From Arthrobacter bussei (lineage in GTDB: Bacteria; Actinomycetota; Actinomycetes; Actinomycetales; Micrococcaceae): 64,000 bases of DNA. The stretch's first letter is position 1, and each line of letters begins with the position of its first letter. The position numbers and the translations under genes were made by a program. This document shows, one piece after another, positions 7,273-15,276 of the stretch. The notes beneath the pieces were generated by a model. It did not search any database, was not told the DNA's origin, and saw only the letters and a program-made list of their open reading frames with translations. The DNA lies in contig NZ_VJXX01000001.1 of the NCBI RefSeq assembly GCF_009377195.2, positions 1,364,001 through 1,428,000 of the forward strand, read 5' to 3'.

Positions 7273-8604
7273 TCAGCCACGCGGACGCAGGTCGTAGATG
7301 CGCCGAAGTTTGCCGCTGGAGCGGACCAGCGAGCCCTGCTCGACGATCCGGACCGAACACGTGGAACCGATGTGCGTCTTGATGCGATGCTGCAGCTCCT
7401 GCGCGGCGGCGGCGCCGTCGATCGCCGAGACGCCGTCGCGCACCTCGATGTTGATGGTGAGCTGGTCCATCCGCTGGCCCTCGGGCCGGGTGAGTTCCAG
7501 CTGGAAGTGCGGGCTGAGCGCCGGGATGGCCAGGGCGAGTTCCTCGACCTGCGTGGGGAACAGATTGACCCCGCGCACGATCACCATGTCGTCGCTCCGG
7601 CCCGTGATGCGCTCCATCCGCCGCATCCCCGGGCGGGCCGTACCCGGCAGCAGCCGCGTGAGGTCGTGCGTCCGGTAGCGGATGATCGGCAGGGCCTCCT
7701 TGGTGAGCGAGGTGAACACGAGCTCACCGGGCGAGCCGTCGTCGAGCACCTTCTCCGTGAAGGGATCGATGACCTCCGGCCGGAAGTGGTCCTCCCAGAC
7801 GTGCGAGCCGTCCTTGGACTCCACGCACTCCCCCGCCACCCCCGGGCCCATGACCTCGGACAACCCGTAGATGTCGCACGCGTCGAAGCCCATGCGGCCC
7901 TCGAGTTCCTGGCGCATCCCCTCGGTCCAGGGTTCTGCCCCGAGCACGGCGGTCTTCAGGGAGGTCGACCGCGGATCCGTCCCGGCCGCCGCCATGGCGT
8001 CGAGGATGGTCAGCAGATAGGTGGGAGTCGCCAGGATGGCGTCCGGCTCGAAGTCCCTGATGAGCTGCACCTGGCGTTCGGTCTGCCCGCCGGAGATCGG
8101 GATGACGGTGCAGCCGAGGCGCTCGGCACCCGCGTGGGCGCCGAGCCCCCCGGTGAACAGTCCGTAGCCGTACGCGTTGTGCACCTTCCAGCCGGCCTTC
8201 ACGCCCGAGGCGCGGAGCGACCGCGCCACGAGCGACGCCCACCGGTCCAGGTCACCGGCCGTGTAGCCGACGACGGTGGGCTGCCCCGTCGTGCCCGACG
8301 ACGCATGCACCCGCGCCACCTGCGCCTGCGGAACGGCGAACATGCCGAACGGGTAGACGCTCCGGAGGTCCTCCTTCGTGGTGAAGGGGAACAGGGCCAG
8401 ATCAGCGAGGGACCGCAGGTCCTCGGGACGCACTCCGGCGTCGTCGAACTTGCGCCGGTAGAGCGGGACGTTCCCGTAGGCGTGACGCAGGGTCCACTGC
8501 AGCCGCTCGAGCTGCACCGACTCCACATGGTCGCGTGTCCACGTCTCCTCGACGTCGAGCGTCGAAGGGTCGGCCGCCGAGGCCTGCAGGGTGGTGGTGG
8601 GCAT
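7273..8604 (-). CDS. paaK: Phenylacetate--CoA ligase family protein
   Basis: A 443-residue AMP-forming ligase. The phosphate-binding loop is SSGTTGQPTVVGYT (about residue 103), followed by the PaaK-type blocks AYGYGLFTGGLGAHAGAERLGCTVIPISGGQTERQ and YGLSEVMGPGVAGEC, the FPTQVEEL C-terminal hinge and the final SSGKLRRIYDLR lysine region. These enzymes convert an aryl-acetate plus ATP and CoA to the CoA thioester in the cytoplasm. Family length and motif order are exact. GAGGAG stands well placed before the ATG. It lies 60 bases after the transporter gene on the same strand, so both are probably one operon for uptake and activation of phenylacetate or a relative. The rest of the paa pathway is not in the window. 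Confidence 0.9.
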   Translation of the reverse strand: MPTTTLQASAADPSTLDVEETWTRDHVESVQLERLQWTLRHAYGNVPLYRRKFDDAGVRPEDLRSLADLALFPFTTKEDLRSVYPFGMFAVPQAQVARVHASSGTTGQPTVVGYTAGDLDRWASLVARSLRASGVKAGWKVHNAYGYGLFTGGLGAHAGAERLGCTVIPISGGQTERQVQLIRDFEPDAILATPTYLLTILDAMAAAGTDPRSTSLKTAVLGAEPWTEGMRQELEGRMGFDACDIYGLSEVMGPGVAGECVESKDGSHVWEDHFRPEVIDPFTEKVLDDGSPGELVFTSLTKEALPIIRYRTHDLTRLLPGTARPGMRRMERITGRSDDMVIVRGVNLFPTQVEELALAIPALSPHFQLELTRPEGQRMDQLTINIEVRDGVSAIDGAAAAQELQHRIKTHIGSTCSVRIVEQGSLVRSSGKLRRIYDLRPRG

Positions 8605-8664
8605 GGTGCTCCTCAGCAGTGTGGTGTCGGTGGACGCGGGCGCCGGCCTGTCGGGGACGGCCGG

Positions 8665-10029
8665 CTAGCCGCGGTCGGCGGCGCGGTCGGCGATCAGTTC
8701 CTCGCCGGCCTCGAGCGGGGCACCCTTCGTCTCCTTCACGAGCGTCACGCCGACGAAGGAGATGATGCAGAGCGCCATGATGTAGAGGCTGATGGAACCC
8801 GACCACTGGGTCTCCCGCAGGAGCGCTTCCGCGATCAGCGGAGCGAACGCCCCACCGAGGATCGCCCCGAGGGCGTAGCCGATCCCGATGCCCGAGTACC
8901 GGACGTTGGCGGGGAACATCTCGGCGTACATCGCGGACATGGGCCCGTAGGACAGGCCGAGGCCGATGGTGAGGACGAAGATGCCGATCCCGTAGGCCCA
9001 GATGTTGCGGGTGTCGATGAGCAGGAACAGAGGGATCATCCAGACGAAGATGAGCCCGTAGCCGATCTGGAAGGTGCGTACTCGTCCGATGCGGTCGGAC
9101 AGGATGCCGCCGTACAGGGTGAAGATGAGCCACCCGAAGGCGGCCAGGAGCGTCGCGAGGAGGACAGGCGCGGCGGGCATCCCGAGGACGCGCTGGGCGT
9201 AGGAGGAGAGGAACGCGATGACGAGGTAGCCGGCGGCGTTGTTGCCGATGAAGATCACCGCGGCGAGGATGACCTGCTTCTTGTTGGTCTGCAGCAGATT
9301 CCGCAGGGGCGTCGCCGTCTCGCGCTTGCGTTCGATCATGCGCTTGAAGACGGGGCTCTCGGCGACAGCGGACCGGATGAAGTACCCCACGACGATCAGG
9401 ACCACGGACAGCAGGAACGGGATGCGCCAGCCCCACGCGAGGAAGTCCTCGGGGGACAGGGAGGTACGGAGCATGAACAGCACGAAGGTCGCCAGGATCA
9501 TCCCGACGGGCACGCCGATCTGAGGGTACGCACCCCAGAAACCGCGCTTGTGCACGGGTGCGTGCTCCACCGCCATGAGGGCCGCGCCACCCCATTCGCC
9601 GCCGGCCGAGAATCCCTGCAGGATGCGCAGGAGCATCAGGAGGATCGGAGCCCAGATGCCGATCTGTGCGTACGTGGGCAGCAACCCGATGAGGGCGGTG
9701 GCGCCGCCCATCATGACGAGGGTGAACACCAGCATCGCCTTGCGGCCGATCTTGTCCCCGAGCCGACCGGCGACGACGGCACCGAGCGGACGGAAGAAGA
9801 AGCTGATGCCGATGGTGGCCCAGGCGACGAGCTGCGCGAGTCCGGGGCTCTCACCTTCGAGCGGGCCGAAGTAGAGGGTCGCGAAGACGATGCCCGCGGC
9901 CTGCGCGAAGATGAAGAAGTCGTACCACTCGATCGTGGTGCCGACCATCGTGCCCGCGAGGACCCTGCGGTCCTGCGAGCTCATGCGGGCGTCGGTGCCC
10001 GACTGCGGCCGCTCTGGTGCCAGTGCCAT
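8665..10029 (-). CDS. MFS transporter of the metabolite:H+ symporter (MHS) group
   Basis: A 454-residue, 12-helix transporter. MVGTTIEWYDFFIFAQAAG is the signature of the first helix of the MHS/shikimate-proline-betaine group, and GRLGDKIGRKAML is the family loop between helices 2 and 3. LRILQGFSAGGEWGGAALM is the helix 4-5 region, again typical of MHS. The ATG at 10029 has AAGGAG six bases upstream, so I prefer it to an earlier start in the same frame. MHS members carry organic acids with protons. Its position directly before the phenylacetate-CoA ligase gene points to an aryl acid as substrate (inference). A strong palindrome lies about 100 bases upstream. Confidence 0.92.
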   Translation of the reverse strand: MALAPERPQSGTDARMSSQDRRVLAGTMVGTTIEWYDFFIFAQAAGIVFATLYFGPLEGESPGLAQLVAWATIGISFFFRPLGAVVAGRLGDKIGRKAMLVFTLVMMGGATALIGLLPTYAQIGIWAPILLMLLRILQGFSAGGEWGGAALMAVEHAPVHKRGFWGAYPQIGVPVGMILATFVLFMLRTSLSPEDFLAWGWRIPFLLSVVLIVVGYFIRSAVAESPVFKRMIERKRETATPLRNLLQTNKKQVILAAVIFIGNNAAGYLVIAFLSSYAQRVLGMPAAPVLLATLLAAFGWLIFTLYGGILSDRIGRVRTFQIGYGLIFVWMIPLFLLIDTRNIWAYGIGIFVLTIGLGLSYGPMSAMYAEMFPANVRYSGIGIGYALGAILGGAFAPLIAEALLRETQWSGSISLYIMALCIISFVGVTLVKETKGAPLEAGEELIADRAADRG

Positions 10030-10120
10030 GAAAAACTCCTTCGTCTTCCGGTGTGTGGTGCAGGTGTTCGTGCGGCGCCGGCCCGGGAGCGGGAGCTCGT
10101 CCGGTGGTCGGTGCCCCACA

Positions 10121-10150
10121 CATTACCGAACGATCGTTCATTCGGTAATG
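10121..10150. promoter_or_regulatory. Nested palindrome, PaaR/TetR-like operator candidate
   Basis: CATTACCGAA at 10121-10130 and TTCGGTAATG at 10141-10150 are perfect inverted repeats separated by ten bases; between and overlapping them is a second exact palindrome, GAACGATCGTTC (10128-10139). The core resembles the CNAACG-NN-CGTTNG type site known for the TetR-family phenylacetyl-CoA sensor PaaR. It lies about 90 bases before the transporter-paaK operon and after the end of iclR. No TetR gene is in the window, so the binding protein would be encoded elsewhere. Confidence 0.6.
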
Positions 10151-10210
10151 CTGGGTTCTTGGTGGCGGAGATGGTGACGCGCGCTCCGGGGACGCGGCGG
10201 GGACCTCAGG

Positions 10211-10933
10211 TCAGAGGAGTGCCCCGACGGCACGGGCGGCCCGTGCCACCCGCGCTCCCAGATCCTCGACGGACGAGTCGCTACGGACGTAGACGACGGC
10301 GATCGCGGCGGGCAGCTGCCCCCGGACCAGGATGGGGGCAGCGATGGAACTGACCCCGGGGATGACTTCGTCATGGCTCGCCGCGAACCCCGTGACCGCC
10401 GCCGCGCGCGATTCCTCGCGGTACGGCTGACCGGGGGCGAGGTGGTCCCACTCCGCCTCGGTCAGGGCCGACTGGATGGCGATGCCCGGCGCACCGGCGT
10501 CGAACCGATGGCGCGAGCCGGGCCGCTGCACGATCGTCCCCTCCCCGTGGGGCGGCTCGACGGCGACCAGCGTGACGCAGTGGCTGCGGTCCCACACGGC
10601 GACGAACGCCGTCATCCGCAGGTCCGCCGCGAGGGTGGTGAGCTCCGGCAGCGCTGCAGTCTGCAGCCGCGGCGCCACCCCGCGGGCGAGGTTGGCGAGA
10701 CCGGGACCGGCCAGAAAACGTCCGCCCGCGTCCCGGATGACGAGGGAATGCTCCTCCAGTGTGCGGAGGATCCGGTAGGCGATGGAGCGGTGCACCCCCA
10801 GCTCCACGGAGACCTGTGCGGTGGTCCTGCCGTCCGGCGCGTCGGCGAGGATCTCCAGCGCGCGGATGCCGCGGGAGAGGGTCTGCGAGGCGGGAGCGGA
10901 GGTGGCCGCCCGCGCGGTGTCCGCGGTGCTCAT
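10211..10933 (-). CDS. IclR family transcriptional regulator
   Basis: A 240-residue regulator from the ATG at 10933. The N-terminal winged helix is SQTLSRGIRALEILADAPDGRTTAQVSVELGVHRSIAYRILRTLEEHSLVIRD (residues 15-70), and the effector-binding domain includes TAFVAVWDRSHCVTLVAVEPP and the late PGVSSIAAPILVRGQLPAAIAVV. IclR proteins commonly govern aromatic-acid pathways as activators or repressors with an aromatic ligand. TGACATG joins the end of the hydroxylase gene to this start, so it is translated from the same message, downstream of that enzyme. A perfect IclR-type 15-bp palindrome stands before the hydroxylase gene, which suggests autoregulation of the pair. Confidence 0.92.
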   Translation of the reverse strand: MSTADTARAATSAPASQTLSRGIRALEILADAPDGRTTAQVSVELGVHRSIAYRILRTLEEHSLVIRDAGGRFLAGPGLANLARGVAPRLQTAALPELTTLAADLRMTAFVAVWDRSHCVTLVAVEPPHGEGTIVQRPGSRHRFDAGAPGIAIQSALTEAEWDHLAPGQPYREESRAAAVTGFAASHDEVIPGVSSIAAPILVRGQLPAAIAVVYVRSDSSVEDLGARVARAARAVGALL

Positions 10934-10934
10934 G

Positions 10935-12851
10935 TCAGGCGAACGCCCGGCCGCGCTGCACCCTCGGCGCGGCCGCCAGCAGCGGGGCGAAGAACGCGGC
11001 GAGCCCGCCGGTATCGGCCAGGGGCAGGACGTTCGCCACGTACTGGTCCGGGCGGACGACCACGACGACGCCGCCCCGGTGCAGCCCGCGCTCCTCGAAG
11101 ATGTCGGCACCGGGGTCGGTGGCGTACACCTTCTCGTAGTCGGTCAGGCCGAACGGCCCGACGGAGGGCTTGAACATCACCGGGACCCGGCCGATGTCCA
11201 CCTGCGTGTGGGCCTGCTGGTAGACGACCTTCACATCGAACCAGGCATCACCGTCGAGGCCTTCGGGTGTTGCGGCGAGCGGGGAATCTGCCGCGGAACC
11301 GAGCCAGTCCGCGAGGGCGGACACGCCTGACGCGGCACCGGCCTCGGCAGGGTCGGCGAAGACGTAGATGCGCCACCGGCCGTCCGCCGTGGCGTGATGG
11401 CCGAGGTGGGTCGGGACGCCGTCGCAGACGCGGACCACCGGGGCGGACTTGAAGCGCTTGCCGATCGGGAAGCCCTCGGCGAGGCCCTGGTGCTGGTCCC
11501 CGGCGACGAGCAGGGACGGCTGGTACTGCGTCATGAAGCCCGCCGGGAACTCGGCGGTGCGGACGTAGAAGTCCTCCAGTTCCGATGGGCTCGCGAAGTC
11601 CTCGGGCCGCTTCGCCATGAGGGTGGACCATTGCTTGTCGAAGTCGATGAGGTTCTGCGCGACGACCTGGCGCTCGGCGGAGTAGGTCGCGAGCAGCTCC
11701 TCGGGACTCCGGCCCTCCAGCACGTGGCCCAGCTTCCAGCCGATGTTGAACCCGTCCTGCATCGAGACGTTCATGCCCTGGCCGGCCTTGGCGCTGTGGG
11801 TGTGGCAGGCATCTCCGGTGATGAAGACCCGCGGAGTGCGCCTCCCGCGGTCCTCCGGGAGGACGTCGTCGAACCTGTCGGTGAGGCGATGACCCACTTC
11901 GTAGACGCTGTGCCAGGGCACGTCCCGGACATCGAGCGTGTAGGGGCTCAGGATGGCATTGGCCTTGCCGATGATCTGGTCGATCGTCGTGCGACGGACG
12001 GCGCCGTCGTCATCCGGTCCGGTCTCGCCGAGATCCACGTACATCCGGAAGAGGTGGCCTCCCTCGCGCGGGATCAGCAGGATGCTGCCACCCTCGCCGG
12101 ACTGGATGGCGCACTTGCGGCGGATGTCGGGGAAGTCGGTGACGGCGACGGCGTCCATGACACCCCACGCATGGTTCGCCCTGTCCCCGGCGAGGGTGCA
12201 GCCGATCGCTGCGCGGACCTTGCTGCGGGCGCCGTCGGACCCCACCACGTACTTGGCCCGTACCCTGCGGGTGGAGCCCTCGCCCGCACCGGCCGTTCGG
12301 AGGAGGGTGACCTCCACCGGGTACTCCCGATCGTCGTCGACGTCGAGGCCCACGAACTCGAAACCGTAGTCCGGCTCCAGGCGGGTGGGCGCGTTCCTCA
12401 TGAACTCGGCGAAGTAGTCGAGCACACGCGCCTGGTTCACGATCAGATGGGGGAATTCGCTGATACCGGCCGGATCGTCCTCGGGACGGGCCGTGCGGAT
12501 GATGCGCGTGGAGTCCTCGGGGTCGGGCTTCCAGAAGGCCATCTCCACGATCCGGTAGGCCTCGTCCGTGATGCGCTGCGCGAACCCGAACGCCTGGAAG
12601 GTCTCCACGCTACGGGCCTGGATGCCGTCCGCCTGGCCGATGGCGAGCCGGGCCGGACGGCGCTCGACGATGCGCGTGGTGATCCCGGGGAACTGGGAGA
12701 GTTGCGCCGCGGTGATCATGCCCGCGGGACCGGTTCCGATGATGAGGACGTCGACCTCGTCCGGCAGATCCTCGGGACGATCGATGCCGGCACCTGCCGC
12801 AGGCTGCACGCGGGGATCTCCGGAGACGTATCCGTGATGGTGGAATTGCAA
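10935..12851 (-). CDS. FAD-dependent aromatic hydroxylase, MobA (3-hydroxybenzoate 4-monooxygenase)-like
   Basis: A 638-residue flavoprotein monooxygenase. FAD motifs are all present: VDVLIIGTGPAGMITAAQL near residue 34, the DG motif VVGSDGARSKVR and the GD motif RVFITGDACHTHSAKAGQG. A C-terminal thioredoxin-like domain of the phenol 2-monooxygenase type ends GGVVVVVRPDQYVANVLPLAD. From memory, start, length and many internal blocks (ADGIQARSVETFQAFGFA, KAGQGMNVSMQDGFNIGWKL) match Comamonas MobA closely. MobA adds OH para to a 3-hydroxybenzoate. Here the gene faces a homoprotocatechuate operon, so the substrate may instead be 3- or 4-hydroxyphenylacetate (inference). It is co-transcribed with the following IclR gene. 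Confidence 0.87.
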   Translation of the reverse strand: MQFHHHGYVSGDPRVQPAAGAGIDRPEDLPDEVDVLIIGTGPAGMITAAQLSQFPGITTRIVERRPARLAIGQADGIQARSVETFQAFGFAQRITDEAYRIVEMAFWKPDPEDSTRIIRTARPEDDPAGISEFPHLIVNQARVLDYFAEFMRNAPTRLEPDYGFEFVGLDVDDDREYPVEVTLLRTAGAGEGSTRRVRAKYVVGSDGARSKVRAAIGCTLAGDRANHAWGVMDAVAVTDFPDIRRKCAIQSGEGGSILLIPREGGHLFRMYVDLGETGPDDDGAVRRTTIDQIIGKANAILSPYTLDVRDVPWHSVYEVGHRLTDRFDDVLPEDRGRRTPRVFITGDACHTHSAKAGQGMNVSMQDGFNIGWKLGHVLEGRSPEELLATYSAERQVVAQNLIDFDKQWSTLMAKRPEDFASPSELEDFYVRTAEFPAGFMTQYQPSLLVAGDQHQGLAEGFPIGKRFKSAPVVRVCDGVPTHLGHHATADGRWRIYVFADPAEAGAASGVSALADWLGSAADSPLAATPEGLDGDAWFDVKVVYQQAHTQVDIGRVPVMFKPSVGPFGLTDYEKVYATDPGADIFEERGLHRGGVVVVVRPDQYVANVLPLADTGGLAAFFAPLLAAAPRVQRGRAFA

Positions 12852-12879
12852 GGGTTCCTCACTTCATCGTGACGACTCT

Positions 12880-12894
12880 GTTCGATAATCGAAC
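12880..12894. promoter_or_regulatory. Perfect IclR-type operator
   Basis: GTTCGATAATCGAAC is a 15-bp perfect palindrome 29-43 bases upstream of the hydroxylase start. It is nearly identical to the GTTCGATAATCGCAC box I recall for the IclR-family regulator PcaR. On the minus strand its centre includes GATTAT, a possible -10 element, so bound protein would directly affect transcription of the hydroxylase-iclR operon. Confidence 0.75.
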
Positions 12895-13065
12895 GGCATG
12901 TTCTTCTTTCGTCCAGCGATGGTAGCCCTGTGTGACGGCGCGCACAATCACCCCCGTGACCATGGCGTCGATTCCACGACGCGGAGTTCCAGGACCTGCT
13001 CGTCGCGACCCTGGCGGACGTCAGGGGCATGTCGACGACCTGAGCGCCGGCCCGTCGATCCGGGC

Positions 13066-13127
13066 TTGACGTGTCCCCGGTCACAGCCCTAACGTTCGTA
13101 TACGATTTCATATCCGATCGTCTACGA
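13066..13127 (+). promoter_or_regulatory. hpa operon promoter with tandem GntR-type operators
   Basis: TTGACG (13066-13071) and TAACGT (13090-13095) with an 18-base spacer form a plausible promoter. Just downstream are TCGTATACGA (13096-13105, exact palindrome) and TCGTCTACGA (13118-13127, one base off), whose centres are 22 bases apart, two helical turns. T.GT.TAC.A is the usual core bound by FadR-type GntR proteins, and a GntR gene is second in the operon. The sites cover the expected transcription start, suggesting repression. GGGAG at 13128-13132 is the ribosome site of the first gene. Confidence 0.7.
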
Positions 13128-13138
13128 GGGAGTAGGGC

Positions 13139-14605
13139 ATGGACCTGGTATCCGAGGACCTGATGCGCGCAGCCGGCAAGGTGATCGCCGTGCACATCAA
13201 CTACCCCAGCCGGGCCGCCCAGCGCGGCCGCACGCCGGAGCAGCCCTCCTACTTCCTCAAGCCCTCCTCCTCCCTGGCCATGACGGGCGCCGGGGTGGAA
13301 CGCCCCGCCGGGTGCGAGCTGCTCGCGTTCGAGGGCGAGATCGCCCTCGTGATCGGGACCGCGGCGCGCCGCGTCGGCCCTGCCGACGCGTGGAGCCATG
13401 TGGAGTGGGTGACGGCGGGCAACGACCTGGGCGTGTACGACCTGCGCTCCGCGGACAAGGGCTCGAACCTCCGGTCCAAGGGTGGCGACGGCTTCACCCC
13501 GGTGGGGCCCGGCCTGCTCCGGGCGGGCGACGTGGACCCGGCGGCACTGCGTATCAGGACCTGGCACAACGGCACCGTGGTGCAGGACGACACCACCGCG
13601 GACCTGCTCTTCCCCTTCGCCCGGCTCATCGCCGATCTCTCCCAGCTGCTGACGCTCGAGAGGGGTGACATCATCCTCACCGGCACTCCCGCCGGTGCCT
13701 CCGTCGCCGTGCCGGGCGACGTCGTCGAGGTCGAGGTCTCCACCGTCGACGGGACGGCGGCGACCGGGCGCCTGACCACCCGCATCACCGCGGGAACCAC
13801 GCCGCTCGCCGCCTACGGCGCGCAGCCGAAGGCCGACGACGTCCAGCGCGAGGAGGCCTACGGTTCCGCGGAAGCCGCCGGCCTCGCTCCCGCAGCCAGC
13901 GCACTCCCCGCAGCACTGCGGACGAAGCTCGAGCGTGTCGCCACCGCCACCCTGTCCTCCCAGCTGCGCAGGCGCGGCCTGGACAACGTGAGCATCGACG
14001 GGCTGCAGGCCACCCGCCCGGACCGTCGCGTCGTCGGCCTCGCCCGCACCCTGCGCTACGTCCCCAACCGCGAGGACCTGTTCGCCGCCCATGGCGGCGG
14101 ATTCAACGCGCAGAAGCGGGCCGTCGACTCGGTCGGCGCGGGCGAGATCCTCGTCATGGAGGCGCGCGGGGAGAAGGGGACCGGAACCATCGGCGACATC
14201 CTCGCCCTCCGCGCACAGGTCCGAGGCGCCGCGGCCATCATCACCGACGGCGGCGTACGGGACTTCGCGACCGTCGCGGCCCTCGACATCCCCACCTACT
14301 ACGCCAACCCCCACCCGGCTGTCCTCGGGCGGCGCCACATCCCCTGGGACACCGACGTGACCATCGCCTGCGGTGGCACCACGGTGCAGCCCGGCGACAT
14401 CATCGTCGCCGACTCCGACGGCATCCTCGTCATCCCGCCGTCCCTCGCGGAGGAGGTGGCCGACGACGCCCTCGCGCAGGAGCGGGAGGAGGAGTTCATC
14501 GCGGCCATGGTGCGCGATGGCCACGGCGTGGACGGCCTCTACCCGATGAACGCCGCCTGGCGGGCGCGCTACGAGCAGCAGGACGCCGGGGCCCCGCATG
14601 ACTGA
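13139..14605 (+). CDS. Fusion of FAH-family domain (HpaG-like) and RraA-like domain
   Basis: A 488-residue two-domain protein. Residues about 1-220 are a fumarylacetoacetate-hydrolase fold: LLAFEGEIALVIG with acidic metal ligands, then AGNDLGVYDLR and ILTGTPAGASVAVPGDVVEVEV. Residues about 265-470 are an RraA/HMG-aldolase-like domain with VGAGEILVMEARGEKGTGTIGD and AAIITDGGVRDFATVAALD, keeping the Arg-Asp pair of the aldolase/oxaloacetate decarboxylase site. In E. coli HpaG two FAH repeats carry out decarboxylation and isomerisation in homoprotocatechuate breakdown; here the second repeat is replaced by RraA. First gene of the hpa operon; it ends inside the start of gntR (8-base overlap). The assignment to those two steps is inference from context. 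Confidence 0.87.
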   Translation: MDLVSEDLMRAAGKVIAVHINYPSRAAQRGRTPEQPSYFLKPSSSLAMTGAGVERPAGCELLAFEGEIALVIGTAARRVGPADAWSHVEWVTAGNDLGVYDLRSADKGSNLRSKGGDGFTPVGPGLLRAGDVDPAALRIRTWHNGTVVQDDTTADLLFPFARLIADLSQLLTLERGDIILTGTPAGASVAVPGDVVEVEVSTVDGTAATGRLTTRITAGTTPLAAYGAQPKADDVQREEAYGSAEAAGLAPAASALPAALRTKLERVATATLSSQLRRRGLDNVSIDGLQATRPDRRVVGLARTLRYVPNREDLFAAHGGGFNAQKRAVDSVGAGEILVMEARGEKGTGTIGDILALRAQVRGAAAIITDGGVRDFATVAALDIPTYYANPHPAVLGRRHIPWDTDVTIACGGTTVQPGDIIVADSDGILVIPPSLAEEVADDALAQEREEEFIAAMVRDGHGVDGLYPMNAAWRARYEQQDAGAPHD

Positions 14606-15266
14606 GCCGGCGCTCATGGCGAGCAAGTCCGAGCAGGCGTACTCCGCGGTGAAGGCCCGCATCTCGGACGGCACGTACTCCCCCGGACACCGCCTGGTGC
14701 TGGCGCGCCTCGCCCACGACCTCGGGGTGAGCGTGGTGCCCGTCCGGGAAGCCATCCGGCGCCTCGAGGCCGAGGGACTCGTGACGTTCCAGCGCAACAT
14801 CGGCGCCACCGTCGCCGGCATCGATCCCACCGAGTACCTCTACACGATGCAGACGCTGAGCATCGTGGAGGGCGCCGCCACGGCGCTCTCCGCACCGCTG
14901 ATCGGTCCCGCGGACATCGAGCGGGCACGGGCCGTCAACGACGAGATGCGGGCCTGCCTGCAGGACTTCGACCCCGTCAGGTTCACCCGGCTGAACCAGG
15001 ACTTCCACGGCGTCCTGTTCGAGCACTGCCCCAACCCGCACCTGCTGGACCTGGTGCACCGGGGCTGGACCCGCCTCGCCTCCATGCGCTCCTCGACCTT
15101 CCGCTTCGTGCCCGGCCGCGCGAGCGAGTCGGTCACGGAGCACGACGCCCTCCTGGACCTCATCGGTTCCGGGGCCGACGCCGACGTGATCGAACGCGCC
15201 GCCCGACTCCACCGCAGTGCCACCCTCGACGCCTACCTCGCCCGGACCGGCGCGGACAACAGTTAG
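14598..15266 (+). CDS. GntR family regulator (FadR/FCD type)
   Basis: A 222-residue regulator. The winged helix spans SEQAYSAVKARISDGTYSPGHRLVLARLAHDLGVSVVPVREAIRRLEAEGLVTFQ (about 11-65). An all-helical FCD effector domain follows, with RFTRLNQDFHGVLFEHCPNPHLLDLV and, late, ESVTEHDALLDLIGSGDAD-like helices; the histidines at these places often bind a metal and an organic acid. It overlaps the fusion gene by eight bases and precedes hpaE by ten, so it lies within the operon it probably controls through the two TCGT.TACGA sites upstream. Ligand is likely a pathway intermediate (inference). Confidence 0.92.
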   Translation: MTEPALMASKSEQAYSAVKARISDGTYSPGHRLVLARLAHDLGVSVVPVREAIRRLEAEGLVTFQRNIGATVAGIDPTEYLYTMQTLSIVEGAATALSAPLIGPADIERARAVNDEMRACLQDFDPVRFTRLNQDFHGVLFEHCPNPHLLDLVHRGWTRLASMRSSTFRFVPGRASESVTEHDALLDLIGSGADADVIERAARLHRSATLDAYLARTGADNS

Positions 15267-15276
15267 GACCCGCACC

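Noticed and set aside
7372..10353. Very long plus-strand open frame opposite paaK and the transporter gene
   Set aside because: Its translation is rich in Arg, Asp, Gly and His without any family motif and is the antisense shadow of two well-supported genes; long antisense frames are normal at this GC content.
12716..14830. Long minus-strand open frame over the FAH-RraA fusion gene
   Set aside because: It has no recognisable domain and covers the divergent promoter region and a clear plus-strand gene.
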